Below are positions 11,496-22,393 of a stretch of DNA of 64,000 nucleotides, one piece after another. Both the position numbers and the translations under genes were made by a program. The first letter of the stretch is position 1; each line of letters begins with the position of its first letter. The notes beneath the pieces are model-generated. The model ran no database searches and was not told where the DNA came from. It worked only from the letters and a program-made list of their open reading frames with translations. The stretch comes from Erysipelotrichaceae bacterium (GTDB lineage: Bacteria > Bacillota_I > Bacilli_A > Erysipelotrichales > Erysipelotrichaceae), in the NCBI GenBank assembly GCA_030694975.1, contig JAUYTU010000020.1:81773-145772 (forward strand), written 5' to 3'.

Positions 11496-13958
11496 ATGGA
11501 AGATTATAGTGGACAAAAAATCAGACAAGTCAATATAACATCAGAGATGAAGACCTCGTTTCTTGATTATGCCATGTCTGTAATCGTAGCAAGAGCATTA
11601 CCGGATGTCAGGGATGGATTAAAACCTGTACATCGTCGGATTTTGTATGCAATGAACGATTTGGGAATGCACAGTGACAAACCTTTTAAGAAATCAGCCC
11701 GTATCGTTGGTGAAGTTATCGGTAAATATCATCCGCATGGAGATGTTGCTGTTTATGACACGATGGTGCGCATGGCTCAAGATTTTTCCTATCGGTACAT
11801 GTTAATCGACGGGCATGGAAACTTTGGTTCCATTGATGGGGATGGTGCTGCAGCTATGCGGTACACGGAAGCCCGTATGTCGAAAATTGCCATGGAACTT
11901 TTGCGCGATATTCAAAAAGATACGATTGATTTTATGGATAATTATGACGGCGAAGAACAAGAACCTGTCGTTATGCCTGCGCATTTTCCAAATTTACTTG
12001 TCAATGGTACTACTGGGATTGCGGTGGGAATGGCCACCAATATTCCGCCACATCATTTGGGTGAGACGATTGATGCTGCGATTGCAGTCATGGAAGATCC
12101 ATCTATTTCAGTTGTTGACTTAATGGAAATTATTAAAGGGCCTGATTTTCCAACAGGAGCTTATATTTTGGGGCGGTCAGGTATTAAACAAGCCTATGAA
12201 ACCGGTCGAGGTTCAATCCTTGTACGAGCTAAAGTAGATACAATAGAAATGGCAAACGGGAAAAAGCAGTTGATCGTTTCTGAAATTCCCTATCAAGTAA
12301 ATAAAGCCAATCTCGTTGAGAAAATCGCGCAATTGGTCAGAGATAAGTTAATTGAAGGCATTACCGATTTACGTGATGAATCAAACCGTGATGGGATTCG
12401 TGTGGTTATTGAATTACGCAGAGATGTGCAAAGTGAAGTTATTTTAAACCAATTATACCGAATGACAGCATTACAGACGACATTTGGTGTCAATATGCTG
12501 GCTTTAGTTGATAATGCACCTAAGCAGCTGTCCATTAAAGAAGTGTTGAATCATTATATTGATCATCAAGTAGATGTAGTCGTCAGAAGAACGAATTATG
12601 ATTTAAACCGGGCTAAAGACCGGGCTCATATTTTGGAAGGACTACGAATTGCTTTGGATTTTATTGATGAAGTTATCGCGATTATCCGTTCTTCGAAAGA
12701 TGATTCTACTGCGATGTTTTCGTTAATTGAGCGATTCGGTTTGACTGAAATTCAGGCAAAGGCGATATTGGATATGCGTTTGCGCCGGTTAACCGGATTA
12801 GAACGTTCAAAAATTGAAGAGGAATATGCGCAATTAATGTCAGCAATTGCTGATTTCGAGGATATTCTTGCCAATCATTGGCGAATCATGGCTATTATCA
12901 AAGATGAATTGATTGAAGTTAAAACCCGATTCAAAGATTTACGTCGTACGGAAGTTATTGAAGCGGATCTGGATATGCAAGATGAAGATTTGATTCCGGT
13001 AGAGGATGTCGTAATAGCAATGACGCTCAACGGATATATCAAACGCACAACGATCGATACTTTCCATGTTCAAAATCGTGGCGGTAAAGGTGTTAAGGGA
13101 ATGGCGACCCATTCAGACGATATTGTTGATCAGTTCATTACGATGTCGACCCATGATTATTTACTGCTATTCACTAATTTTGGCAAAGTGTATCGCATTA
13201 AGGGCTATCGCGTGCCTCAAGCGAGTCGAATTGCCAAAGGAATACCGGTGGTTAATCTCTTGAATTTGGATAAAGAAGAAAAAGTTAAAGCAATGTCAGC
13301 GGTCAGTACCGACTCTACAAATGCATTCTTTGTATTCTCAACAAAAGAAGGATTGGTTAAGCGAGTAGCTGTGTCAGAGTTTGAGTCGATTCGTCAGACC
13401 GGTAAGATAGCGATTTCGCTGCGTGATGGTGACGAGTTGATTGCTGTTAAGCAAACAACAGGGGATGATGAAATCATTATCGCCGGAGCCAATGGAAAAG
13501 CGGTCCGATTCAACGAAAACGATGTTCGTCCGATGGGACGAAATGCTGCTGGTGTTCGTGGATTCAATGTCGATGGCAGTGAGGTCATTGGAATGACAAC
13601 AGATAAAGAAGGTGAGTACATTCTTGCGGTTACTCAAGGCGGATATGGTAAGAAATCAGCTCTAGTGGACTACCGACTCACTAACCGAGGTGCAAAAGGT
13701 GTTAAAACCATCAATATTACGGAGAAAAACGGTCCGTTGGTATCTATGCGTGCAGTTACAGGAAGTGAAGAATTGCTAATTGTTACAGATGAAGGAATCG
13801 TAATTAGAATCTCATTGAAAAATGTCGGAACTTATGGGCGTAATACCCAAGGAGTTAAATTAATCCAACTGGGTGAGGGGCATAGTGTTTCCTCGGTTGC
13901 GGTTATCCCGGTAGAAGAAAGTGAAGATTCACAAGAATCAGAAGAGCCTAAATCATAA
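11496..13958 (+). CDS. gyrA: DNA gyrase subunit A
   Basis: GyrA is the DNA-cleaving subunit. It has 820 residues: a winged-helix/tower part with catalytic Tyr123 in AAMRYTEAR, then the C-terminal beta-pinwheel with the gyrase-specific GyrA box seen as [10 protein letters not shown] (about residue 527), which separates it from ParC. The acidic tail is [14 protein letters not shown]. In the quinolone-resistance-determining region the sequence is [10 protein letters not shown]: Val84 replaces the serine equivalent to E. coli Ser83, while the Asp equivalent to Asp87 is kept. It is the last gene of the origin operon, ended by a strong terminator. Confidence 0.97.
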   Translation: MEDYSGQKIRQVNITSEMKTSFLDYAMSVIVARALPDVRDGLKPVHRRILYAMNDLGMHSDKPFKKSARIVGEVIGKYHPHGDVAVYDTMVRMAQDFSYRYMLIDGHGNFGSIDGDGAAAMRYTEARMSKIAMELLRDIQKDTIDFMDNYDGEEQEPVVMPAHFPNLLVNGTTGIAVGMATNIPPHHLGETIDAAIAVMEDPSISVVDLMEIIKGPDFPTGAYILGRSGIKQAYETGRGSILVRAKVDTIEMANGKKQLIVSEIPYQVNKANLVEKIAQLVRDKLIEGITDLRDESNRDGIRVVIELRRDVQSEVILNQLYRMTALQTTFGVNMLALVDNAPKQLSIKEVLNHYIDHQVDVVVRRTNYDLNRAKDRAHILEGLRIALDFIDEVIAIIRSSKDDSTAMFSLIERFGLTEIQAKAILDMRLRRLTGLERSKIEEEYAQLMSAIADFEDILANHWRIMAIIKDELIEVKTRFKDLRRTEVIEADLDMQDEDLIPVEDVVIAMTLNGYIKRTTIDTFHVQNRGGKGVKGMATHSDDIVDQFITMSTHDYLLLFTNFGKVYRIKGYRVPQASRIAKGIPVVNLLNLDKEEKVKAMSAVSTDSTNAFFVFSTKEGLVKRVAVSEFESIRQTGKIAISLRDGDELIAVKQTTGDDEIIIAGANGKAVRFNENDVRPMGRNAAGVRGFNVDGSEVIGMTTDKEGEYILAVTQGGYGKKSALVDYRLTNRGAKGVKTINITEKNGPLVSMRAVTGSEELLIVTDEGIVIRISLKNVGTYGRNTQGVKLIQLGEGHSVSSVAVIPVEESEDSQESEEPKS

Positions 13959-13962
13959 AATA

Positions 13963-13994
13963 CGGCGAGCTCATGCGGGCTCGCCGTTTATTTT
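13963..13994. terminator. Bidirectional terminator between gyrA and EamA gene
   Basis: A perfect 8-bp GC-rich stem CGGCGAGC/GCTCGCCG with an 8-nt loop is followed by TTTATTTT on the plus strand. The minus-strand exporter gene ends inside the loop, so both convergent genes share the structure. Confidence 0.85.
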
Positions 13995-14825
13995 GTAGTT
14001 TTCTTTGGTTTTCGTAATGTTATATATTACGATCGTAAGCAAAACGATAGAACCGCCAAACAAAGATAGTATTCCGGGTATCTCACCGATTGCCAGAAAT
14101 ACCCAAATTGGATTCAAAATAGGCTCTATGGTTGCTATTATTGAACTTTTAACGGCTGAAGTCTTTTTTATTCCTAATGAGAATAAAATGTAGGGCACAC
14201 CCAGTTGTAAGGTCCCCATAAGCAATATAACAGTCCAGTTGATTGCACTGAAAGTAAGAAAGTTTTTGTCAAAAAACAGAAACGGCAATAAGAATATACT
14301 GAATAAATTACCTAATAAAGAAGCATCAACGGGATTTGCGTTAGGTAGTTTATTAGCAAAAAACACACCGGCAAAACTTACACCGGAAAGTAGACCAATG
14401 AAATCACCAAGCCAGTAGCCGGTTTGAAGTCTTTCGATAAAGAAAAGCGAAATACCAAACAATGTTAATGTAACCGCAATTACATCTTTACGTGAAGGGG
14501 TATATTTTTGAAATATAAATGAAAATAGCAGAATGAATACAGGTGCAGAATATTGAAGGACGATTGCATTGGCTGAAGTGGTCAGTTTATTGGCTAACAT
14601 AAACAATGTAGTCGTTAAGGTTAAGGAAATTGCCGATAAGATCGTTGATTTCGAGAATGAAACACGCATTTTACCGCGATATATTAAGATTACAACAAAA
14701 GCTATCAGACCCCGAACGCAAGCAATTGAGAAAGCGTTCCAAGTTAAAATTTTTGCGGCAAGTCCACCAAAACTCCACATAACCGCGGCTATAAATATTA
14801 ACAGTGATCCATCGCGTTGTTTCAT
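13971..14825 (-). CDS. EamA/DMT-family transporter
   Basis: This is a polytopic inner-membrane protein of 284 residues with about ten hydrophobic segments and two EamA repeats. Features such as MWSFGGLAAKI near the start and the second-repeat SLGIKKTSAVKSSIIATIEPILNPIW are typical of drug/metabolite exporters. The substrate cannot be told from sequence. The ATG at 14823-14825 with AAGGAA upstream is preferred over a start ten codons earlier. It stands alone on the minus strand, against the leading-strand direction. Its upstream region holds two copies of a 13-bp direct repeat. Confidence 0.88.
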   Translation of the reverse strand: MKQRDGSLLIFIAAVMWSFGGLAAKILTWNAFSIACVRGLIAFVVILIYRGKMRVSFSKSTILSAISLTLTTTLFMLANKLTTSANAIVLQYSAPVFILLFSFIFQKYTPSRKDVIAVTLTLFGISLFFIERLQTGYWLGDFIGLLSGVSFAGVFFANKLPNANPVDASLLGNLFSIFLLPFLFFDKNFLTFSAINWTVILLMGTLQLGVPYILFSLGIKKTSAVKSSIIATIEPILNPIWVFLAIGEIPGILSLFGGSIVLLTIVIYNITKTKENYKINGEPA

Positions 14826-14869
14826 AGAGGTTCCTTCTTTACTAGGTTTATGCATGCTATTCTACACTA

Positions 14870-14896
14870 AACACAGGTATTTTAACACAGGTATTT
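14870..14896. repeat. Tandem 13-bp direct repeat in divergent intergenic region
   Basis: AACACAGGTATTT occurs at 14870-14882 and again at 14884-14896, a 14-bp period, between the divergent EamA gene and the 189-residue hypothetical gene. It could be a pair of regulator half-sites; this is inference. Confidence 0.6.
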
Positions 14897-14957
14897 AAAA
14901 TATTGTATAAGTCATTGGTCTGTGAGAAAATAACAACAATGTATTGGAGGCAATTAC

Positions 14958-15527
14958 ATGGAAACAATCTATTATTGTTGTAGTATAAGTGGATTGAAAG
15001 TGATAACTCCACATTTGGATGCGTTTGAGAAACTTAAAATCGATGGAAATAGAGGTAAAATTCCAAGTTTATTAAATTACATCGCACATAACAATGAGTT
15101 TAAGTTTTCTGTAGGGAAAGACTCGAGAAATGGACAATATTTTATTTGTGAACGGATTCAAGATAGCCTTTATACAGCTCTTAAAGGTAACAGAGCATCT
15201 ATTTATGAGTTAAAAGGTTCTTTTTCACTATGTGTGGATATTTTAGCGGTAGATCTGCCTTGTGAAGTAGCCGACGAGGAAATAATTAATGACATGTTTG
15301 ATTACCTATTTGAGTTAGTGGAAAGAGGATTACTCAAAGTTTGTCTCTATCCCGATAGAATTAACGGTATTCCTGAAGATGACCTAGATTTGGTCAATCG
15401 TGCCATCTTGCAGTATCGCATGTATGGAGAATGTGTCTTGAAAGAGATAGCAATTTATCATCCTCAATTACTCACTCGCGTAAAACAAGGCATAGAATCG
15501 GATTTATTCAAGGATTATGGCATCTAA
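14958..15527 (+). CDS. Hypothetical protein, 189 residues
   Basis: I do not recognise this protein. It is soluble-looking, with no signal peptide or membrane segment. It has an N-terminal stretch with a Cys pair (YYCCSISG), a central acidic region and a helical C-terminal part (EIAIYHPQLLTRVKQGIES). The ribosome binding site TTGGAGG is strong and codon use resembles the neighbours, so it is probably a real gene. It is followed directly by the serS promoter and is probably monocistronic. No function is proposed. Confidence 0.75.
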   Translation: METIYYCCSISGLKVITPHLDAFEKLKIDGNRGKIPSLLNYIAHNNEFKFSVGKDSRNGQYFICERIQDSLYTALKGNRASIYELKGSFSLCVDILAVDLPCEVADEEIINDMFDYLFELVERGLLKVCLYPDRINGIPEDDLDLVNRAILQYRMYGECVLKEIAIYHPQLLTRVKQGIESDLFKDYGI

Positions 15528-15532
15528 TCATG

Positions 15533-15561
15533 TTGACAATGTTTGTAGACACTATTAGAAT
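15533..15561 (+). promoter_or_regulatory. serS promoter (sigma-A type)
   Basis: TTGACA (15533-15538) and TAGAAT (15556-15561) are separated by exactly 17 bp, directly ahead of the T-box leader. Expected transcription start is near 15568. Confidence 0.88.
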
Positions 15562-15567
15562 ATACCT

Positions 15568-17091
<1,524 letters not shown>

Positions 17092-17097
17092 AAACAT

Positions 17098-17177
17098 GCT
17101 ATCACAACGTTACCTACTGAACCAGGTCAGGGTCGGAAGACAGCAGCCTTAAGGTGGCTCTGACGTGTGTGATAGCT
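17098..17177 (+). ncRNA. ffs: Signal recognition particle RNA (small, 4.5S type)
   Basis: This RNA of about 80 nt is the scaffold of SRP and binds Ffh. The ends pair as GCTATCACA (17098-17106) with TGTGATAGC (17168-17176). The conserved domain IV is present: AGGTCAGGGTCGGAAGACAG (17122-17141), with the GGAA tetraloop, followed by CAGCC. A T-rich tail (TTTTATTTT) follows the closing stem. This is the short bacterial form without an Alu domain. It lies between serS and tadA, close to dnaX, as in many Firmicutes. Confidence 0.94.
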
Positions 17178-17199
17178 TTTATTTTACAAAAGGAGCCTT

Positions 17200-17661
17200 A
17201 TGAACGATAAAGACTACATGAATCTGGCTATAAATGAAGCAAAAGCCGCATTTCAGGAAAATGAAGTGCCAATCGGCTGTGTCATAATACATAAAGATAA
17301 GGTAATTGCTTCCACACATAACCGCAAAGAACAATTAAATCGTGCAACAGCCCACGCAGAGATATTGGCAATCGAACAAGCATGTATGGTGCTAAACGAT
17401 TGGCGATTGGATGATTGTGCGTTGTATGTTACCTTAGAACCGTGTCCGATGTGTGCTGGCGCAATATTTCTGTCAAGAATCAAAAGGGTCGTCTTTGGGG
17501 CATTTGATCCCAAAGGAGGCGCATATGGTTCGAATTTTGATATGAACTCTGTGCCGCGACTTAATCATTACCCAATGATTACTAGTGGAGTTGAGAAAGA
17601 TATGTGTGGCGAATTGTTAAAAGATTTCTTTAAAGTCAAAAGGCAAAAAGATCGTGAATAA
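17200..17661 (+). CDS. tadA: tRNA-specific adenosine deaminase TadA
   Basis: TadA converts A34 of tRNA-Arg(ACG) to inosine. It has 153 residues with the zinc-dependent deaminase motif: HAEI (catalytic Glu, about residue 52) and PCPMCAGAI (zinc Cys pair, about residues 83-86). The N-terminus DYMNLAINEAKAAF is typical. It has an AAAGGAG ribosome binding site, follows the SRP RNA and is closed by a terminator. The FDPKGGAYGS stretch favours the tRNA enzyme over cytidine or guanine deaminases. Confidence 0.94.
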   Translation: MNDKDYMNLAINEAKAAFQENEVPIGCVIIHKDKVIASTHNRKEQLNRATAHAEILAIEQACMVLNDWRLDDCALYVTLEPCPMCAGAIFLSRIKRVVFGAFDPKGGAYGSNFDMNSVPRLNHYPMITSGVEKDMCGELLKDFFKVKRQKDRE

Positions 17662-17664
17662 ACC

Positions 17665-17690
17665 AAGAGGAGATGTCTCCTCTTTTCTTT
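17665..17690 (+). terminator. Terminator after tadA
   Basis: An 8-bp stem AAGAGGAG/CTCCTCTT with loop ATGT continues into TTCTTT. Confidence 0.85.
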
Positions 17691-17716
17691 ATATTGAGTA
17701 TAAAAGTCGCTGGTTA

Positions 17717-17725
17717 TGGTATAAT
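17717..17725 (+). promoter_or_regulatory. Extended -10 promoter of the GNAT gene
   Basis: TGGTATAAT at 17717-17725 is a TGN-extended -10 box. No convincing -35 box is seen at the right distance, as is common for this class. Confidence 0.65.
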
Positions 17726-17758
17726 AAGTAAGACAACATTGAACAAAAAGGAGATATC

Positions 17759-18223
17759 ATGAAAGTAATCTCAGTGAGAAATCAACCAGAAACGGTTGAT
17801 TCTGCTATCTCATACATACAGTCAACGTGGGCAAGTGAGCAAAGTAAGGCTGTTTATCAAGATTGTATATTTCACTCTTTGAGTACACCATCTGCGCTCC
17901 CTCGGTGGTACTTATTGTATGATGAGGATAAAATTATCGGATGTGCAGGTTTGGTAACGAATGATTTTATTAGCCGAATGGATTTGTATCCTTGGGTATG
18001 CGCGCTATTTGTTGAAGAAACCCATCGAGGTAGAAATTTAGGAAAACTGCTCATTAATGCGGCGATTAGCGATGCAAAAGAGGGTGGATTTGAGAGTTGC
18101 TATTTATGCACAGATCATATTGGTTATTATGAAAAATTTGGATTTATAAAGATTGGTGTTGGATTTCATCCCTGGGGAGAGACTTCTTCAATTTATCAAA
18201 TTTCAACGAATAGAGGAATTTGA
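17759..18223 (+). CDS. GNAT-family N-acetyltransferase
   Basis: This 154-residue protein has a single Gcn5-related acetyltransferase fold. The acetyl-CoA-binding segment is VEETHRGRNLGKLLINAAISDAK (about 83-105), with the Q/RxxGxG/A-like pattern RGRNLGKLL. A late beta strand reads YEKFGFIKIGVGFHPWGE, as in small-molecule acetylating members. The acceptor substrate is unknown. It has its own promoter and an AAAGGAG site and stands as a single gene between tadA and dnaX. Confidence 0.87.
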   Translation: MKVISVRNQPETVDSAISYIQSTWASEQSKAVYQDCIFHSLSTPSALPRWYLLYDEDKIIGCAGLVTNDFISRMDLYPWVCALFVEETHRGRNLGKLLINAAISDAKEGGFESCYLCTDHIGYYEKFGFIKIGVGFHPWGETSSIYQISTNRGI

Positions 18224-18293
18224 GCATATAGTTCGATAATCTTTCAATAAATTGTTTGATTAAGTACAAATAACATGGAAAGAAGGGCTTATT

Positions 18294-20117
18294 ATGGCAT
18301 ATAAAGCATTATACAGAACATATCGCCCAACATCATTTGAAAAAGTGGTTGGTCAGCAACATATCGTTAAGACCCTGCAAAATGCGGTTTTGAAACATAA
18401 AATAGCCCATGCTTATCTTTTTTGCGGTCCACGCGGAACGGGTAAAACAACGGTTGCGAAACTGATGGCTAAAGCAGTCAATTGTCCAGTTACTGACAAA
18501 GCTCCATGCAATGTATGTGACAGTTGTTTATCGATACAAGCTGGAACACATCCGGATATTATTGAAATCGATGCTGCCAGTAATAATGGTGTCGATGAAA
18601 TAAGAGATTTGATTGAAAAGGTAAAATATTCACCAATTGAAGGTAAATACAAAGTATATATCATTGATGAAGTACATATGCTCTCACAAGGAGCTTTTAA
18701 TGCTCTTCTTAAAACACTGGAAGAACCACCTTCTCATGTTATTTTTATCTTAGCAACCACAGAACCTCATAAGGTATTGCCTACAATCATCAGCAGATGT
18801 CAACGTTTTGATTTTACCAAGGTACCTCAAATGGAGATTGGGATTAGGGTCAAAGAGGTTTTAGATACCGAAAAAATCAAATATGAGGAAGGTGTCATTC
18901 GTCTGATCAGTCAACTGGCTGAAGGCGGATTAAGGGATGCTTTAAGTATTTTGGAACAGTGCATTGCGTATGCACAAAATGATCTGAGAGTTCAACATGT
19001 TCATGATATTTACGGGATTACGACTGTAAGTGAGAAAATTGATTTGCTGGATGCGGTTTTTTCAAAAAATGTCGTAGCAATCCTGGATAATGTCCGATTT
19101 ATCAGTGAAAAGAGTTTCGATATCAAACGTTTGACCTCAGATATGATTGATTTATTAAAGGAGTGTATCATATTTCAATACACACGCGATGAATCATTGC
19201 TTCAAATAGCGACTGTGGATGAAGTGAAACATATTCTTGCCAAAAGGAATGCAAATGATTTATTAAAGATGATTGATATCTTTATTGAAACTATGGACAA
19301 ATATCGCAATGCCACTAATATTCACTCATATTTTGAGGTTGCTTTGCTCAAAATGATGGCTATGGGTGATCAAGCAATTCCAGTAGTGAATAAGACTGAG
19401 AAACCAATGCCATTAAAACCGACACTGGTTACAAAACAAGTCAAGGAAGAAGTAGTTCCTGTTAAGCAACCGATCATTGAAAATACAGAGTCTTCAGAAC
19501 ATCTCTTCGATGTTGATGCAGAAGATGAAGAAATAGTAGAAGAGCCTGTTGTGTTAGAATCACCCGAGGACCAACGTCTATTGCAATTGGATATAGAAGT
19601 TGAAAATACTGAAACTGAGGACAATGAAGAGTTATTGTTGAGCGATTTTGATATCGTCCGCTTTATGGTTGCTGGCGATAAAGTCAGACGGACAAATGAA
19701 GCAACGCTTTGGAGTCGGGTTGACGATTATATCAATGAAATTGAGTGGGCGAAAGTAGCTCGAATGATATCCGATGGATATATAGTCGTAACTAATGAAC
19801 AATTTGTCGTATTATCTGTGCCCTACGAAGAGATTGCCAGAGAAATTAACGCAAAAGCCAATGAAATCGCCTTGCGAAGACTTATGGTTGAAATTGTGAA
19901 ACAACCACGCAAGGTATTTGCGATTACCAAAGATCAGGAAGATCGTTCAATTACCATGTTTAAAGAATTAAGGAATGTTGGAAGATTGCCTGAACCAATG
20001 ATTATCCACACAGAACCATTGCCTAAAATAAGCAAACTGGAAGAAGAGGTCACTGTTGACCAACGGCTCGTGAGTTTATTTGGGGAAGGGAATGTGGATT
20101 TCATTCATGAGGAATAG
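18294..20117 (+). CDS. dnaX: DNA polymerase III subunits gamma/tau
   Basis: DnaX is the clamp-loader ATPase that also couples polymerases to the helicase. It has 607 residues. The AAA+ domain carries Walker A GPRGTGKTT (about 45), a zinc module with CPVTDKAPCNVCDSC, DEVHM (Walker B) and the sensor region ATTEPHKVLPTIISRC. Domain III follows, and an acidic linker (about 400-450) leads into a tau-like C-terminal part. No slippery frameshift sequence stands out, so a single product is likely. recR starts 2 nt after the stop; the ybaB/ebfC gene commonly found between them is absent. Confidence 0.95.
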   Translation: MAYKALYRTYRPTSFEKVVGQQHIVKTLQNAVLKHKIAHAYLFCGPRGTGKTTVAKLMAKAVNCPVTDKAPCNVCDSCLSIQAGTHPDIIEIDAASNNGVDEIRDLIEKVKYSPIEGKYKVYIIDEVHMLSQGAFNALLKTLEEPPSHVIFILATTEPHKVLPTIISRCQRFDFTKVPQMEIGIRVKEVLDTEKIKYEEGVIRLISQLAEGGLRDALSILEQCIAYAQNDLRVQHVHDIYGITTVSEKIDLLDAVFSKNVVAILDNVRFISEKSFDIKRLTSDMIDLLKECIIFQYTRDESLLQIATVDEVKHILAKRNANDLLKMIDIFIETMDKYRNATNIHSYFEVALLKMMAMGDQAIPVVNKTEKPMPLKPTLVTKQVKEEVVPVKQPIIENTESSEHLFDVDAEDEEIVEEPVVLESPEDQRLLQLDIEVENTETEDNEELLLSDFDIVRFMVAGDKVRRTNEATLWSRVDDYINEIEWAKVARMISDGYIVVTNEQFVVLSVPYEEIAREINAKANEIALRRLMVEIVKQPRKVFAITKDQEDRSITMFKELRNVGRLPEPMIIHTEPLPKISKLEEEVTVDQRLVSLFGEGNVDFIHEE

Positions 20118-20119
20118 AT

Positions 20120-20710
20120 ATGTATCCTAAAATATTGTTAAATCTTATTGAAGAGTTGAAGAAACTGCCGGGTGTGGGTTCAAAGACTGCTGAACGCTAC
20201 GCATTTGAGATTATTAGCCGTGACCATCAAGATATTGAAGATTTTGCTCATGCGTTGTTAAAAATCAAGGACAGTTTGAAAGCATGCTCGATATGCGGAA
20301 ATATCACAGAAGATACATTGTGTGATATATGTAAAGATAAGCATCGGGAGCGGTCGGTAATCTGTGTGGTGAGTCATCCAAAAGATATTATTGCTATGGA
20401 GAAGATGGGTGAGTTTCATGGGGTTTACCATGTACTTAACGGGGTCATATCGACGTTCAAAGGGATTCTTCCTGAGGATATCAATATTGAGACACTGATC
20501 AATCGCGTCGATGATCAAATCAGTGAAGTTATTATTGCGACGAATCCGACAATCGAGGGCGAAACCACCGCTCTGTATATCGCAAAGAAACTTCAATTAA
20601 AAGGAGCGAATGTTACTCGTTTGGCATCTGGATTACCGATGGGCGGTCATTTGGATTATGCCGATGAGATGACGTTAATAAAAGCTATGGAAGGCCGAAA
20701 GAAAATTTAG
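20120..20710 (+). CDS. recR: Recombination protein RecR
   Basis: RecR assists RecF and RecO in loading RecA at gaps. The 196-residue protein has a helix-hairpin-helix (KLPGVGSKTAERYAF), a four-Cys zinc finger (CSICGNITEDTLCDIC, about residues 55-70) and a TOPRIM domain (VVSHPKDIIAMEKMG; TNPTIEGETTALYIA). The C-terminal GLPMGGHLDYADEMTL is the family signature. It follows dnaX by 2 nt and is 8 bp ahead of fhs, so it is probably co-transcribed with both. Confidence 0.96.
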   Translation: MYPKILLNLIEELKKLPGVGSKTAERYAFEIISRDHQDIEDFAHALLKIKDSLKACSICGNITEDTLCDICKDKHRERSVICVVSHPKDIIAMEKMGEFHGVYHVLNGVISTFKGILPEDINIETLINRVDDQISEVIIATNPTIEGETTALYIAKKLQLKGANVTRLASGLPMGGHLDYADEMTLIKAMEGRKKI

Positions 20711-20718
20711 GAGGAGCC

Positions 20719-22383
20719 ATGAAAACAGACATTCAAATAGCCCAGGAAAACGTAATGGAACCAATCGAGCGGATTGCCCGCAAAGCAAAGATTGACAATG
20801 AGTATTTGGAACATTACGGAAAGTACAAGGCAAAAATTGATTTAAAGATTATGGAAGGGTTAACCAATCAGAAAGATGGAAAACTGATTTTGGTAACATC
20901 CATCAATCCGACCAAAGCAGGTGAAGGCAAATCAACAACGACCGTCGGTCTGGCCGATGGACTGGCAAGACTCAATAAAATGGTTATCGGTGCCTTGAGA
21001 GAACCGTCTTTAGGACCGGTTTTTGGTGTTAAAGGTGGAGCGACAGGTGGCGGAATGGCCCAAGTAGTTCCTATGGAAGATATCAACCTTCATTTTAATG
21101 GAGATATGCATGCGGTAACGACTTCCAATAACTTAATCAGTGCAGCCATCGATAATCATATGTATCACGGCAATGCATTGAACATTGACCCCGAGCATAT
21201 CGTTTGGAAGCGTTGTATGGACATGAATGATCGTGCCTTGCGTCAGGTTAAAGTCGCTTTAGGCGAGAAAAACGGAATTGAGCGCAAAGACGGCTTTAAT
21301 ATTACCGTGGCCTCTGAAATTATGGCCATATTGTGCCTTTCTTCATCTATTCAAGATTTTCAACAACGAGTTGAACGTTGTGTTGTTGCTTATAATATGG
21401 ATGGCAAACCAATTACCGTTAAGGACTTAAGTGTTGGTGGTGCTGTAGCAATGATCATGAAGGAGGCTATCAAGCCGAATCTTGTTCAAACTCTCGAAAA
21501 GACGCCAATTCTTATCCACGGGGGTCCCTTTGCAAATATAGCCCACGGATGTAATTCTATTTTAGCAACCAAAATGGCTTTAAAACTTGCGGACTACGTG
21601 GTAACTGAGTCGGGTTTCGGTGTTGATTTGGGTGCTGAGAAGTTTATGGATATAAAGTGTCAAGTGGCTAAGATCGTCCCAAATGCAATCGTGGTTGTTG
21701 CTACGATTCGTGCGTTGAAACTGCATGGCGGAATGGCTTATGACTCACTTAAAGAGGAAAATATTGAAGCTTTGGCTAATGGTGTTGAAAACTTAGCTAA
21801 GCATATTGAAACCATTAAGAAATATCGCGTTCCATATGTTATCGCAATCAACCGTTTTGTCAATGACACCTCTGCTGAATTGGAATGGCTAATGAATTGG
21901 TGTGAAACCCATGGTCATGACGCGGTTATCAACGAATCTTGGGGTAAGGGCAGTGCCGGAGCTGAAGATTTAGCAAAAGCAGTTATTTTGGCCAGTGAAC
22001 AGGAAAGTCTATTTAAGCCATTAGTTACAGAGGCAGATAGTGTAGAAGAGAAAATCGATCGAATCTGTAAAGAAGTCTATGGTGCAAATGGTGTTATTTA
22101 TTCAGAAAAGGCAAAAGAGCAATTAGTTCGATTGACTGACAACGGTTGGAGTCACTTATCGGTTTGTATGGCTAAAAATCAATACTCGCTGACGGATGAT
22201 CAAAAGAAATTAGGACGTCCGCGTGATTTTCAGATTCACATTTCTGAACTTCGCATCAGTGCCGGGGCAGGATTTGTCGTTGCTTTGACTGGCAGTGTTA
22301 TGACAATGCCTGGACTACCAAAAGTACCAGCTGCAAACAATATGGGAATTGATGAGAAAGGGAATATCTACGGATTATTCTAG
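20719..22383 (+). CDS. fhs: Formate-tetrahydrofolate ligase
   Basis: Fhs makes 10-formyl-THF from formate, THF and ATP. The 554-residue protein has the family's nucleotide-binding loop TKAGEGKSTTTVGL (about 68-81) and the typical LREPSLGPVFGVKGGA and ESGFGVDLGAEKF. The C-terminal MTMPGLPKVPAANNMGID is complete. An AGGAGG site directly precedes the ATG. With FolD (40092-40937) it can link formate to the methylene-THF pool; the two genes are not adjacent. Confidence 0.97.
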   Translation: MKTDIQIAQENVMEPIERIARKAKIDNEYLEHYGKYKAKIDLKIMEGLTNQKDGKLILVTSINPTKAGEGKSTTTVGLADGLARLNKMVIGALREPSLGPVFGVKGGATGGGMAQVVPMEDINLHFNGDMHAVTTSNNLISAAIDNHMYHGNALNIDPEHIVWKRCMDMNDRALRQVKVALGEKNGIERKDGFNITVASEIMAILCLSSSIQDFQQRVERCVVAYNMDGKPITVKDLSVGGAVAMIMKEAIKPNLVQTLEKTPILIHGGPFANIAHGCNSILATKMALKLADYVVTESGFGVDLGAEKFMDIKCQVAKIVPNAIVVVATIRALKLHGGMAYDSLKEENIEALANGVENLAKHIETIKKYRVPYVIAINRFVNDTSAELEWLMNWCETHGHDAVINESWGKGSAGAEDLAKAVILASEQESLFKPLVTEADSVEEKIDRICKEVYGANGVIYSEKAKEQLVRLTDNGWSHLSVCMAKNQYSLTDDQKKLGRPRDFQIHISELRISAGAGFVVALTGSVMTMPGLPKVPAANNMGIDEKGNIYGLF

Positions 22384-22393
22384 CAGGTAGAGT

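Noticed and set aside
13374..13637. Open frames antisense to gyrA
   Set aside because: Two overlapping antisense frames mirror codon bias of a certain gene; no ribosome binding site or known protein.
18294..20117. Programmed frameshift in dnaX producing gamma
   Set aside because: No A-rich slippery heptamer with a following hairpin was noticed; a single product is assumed.
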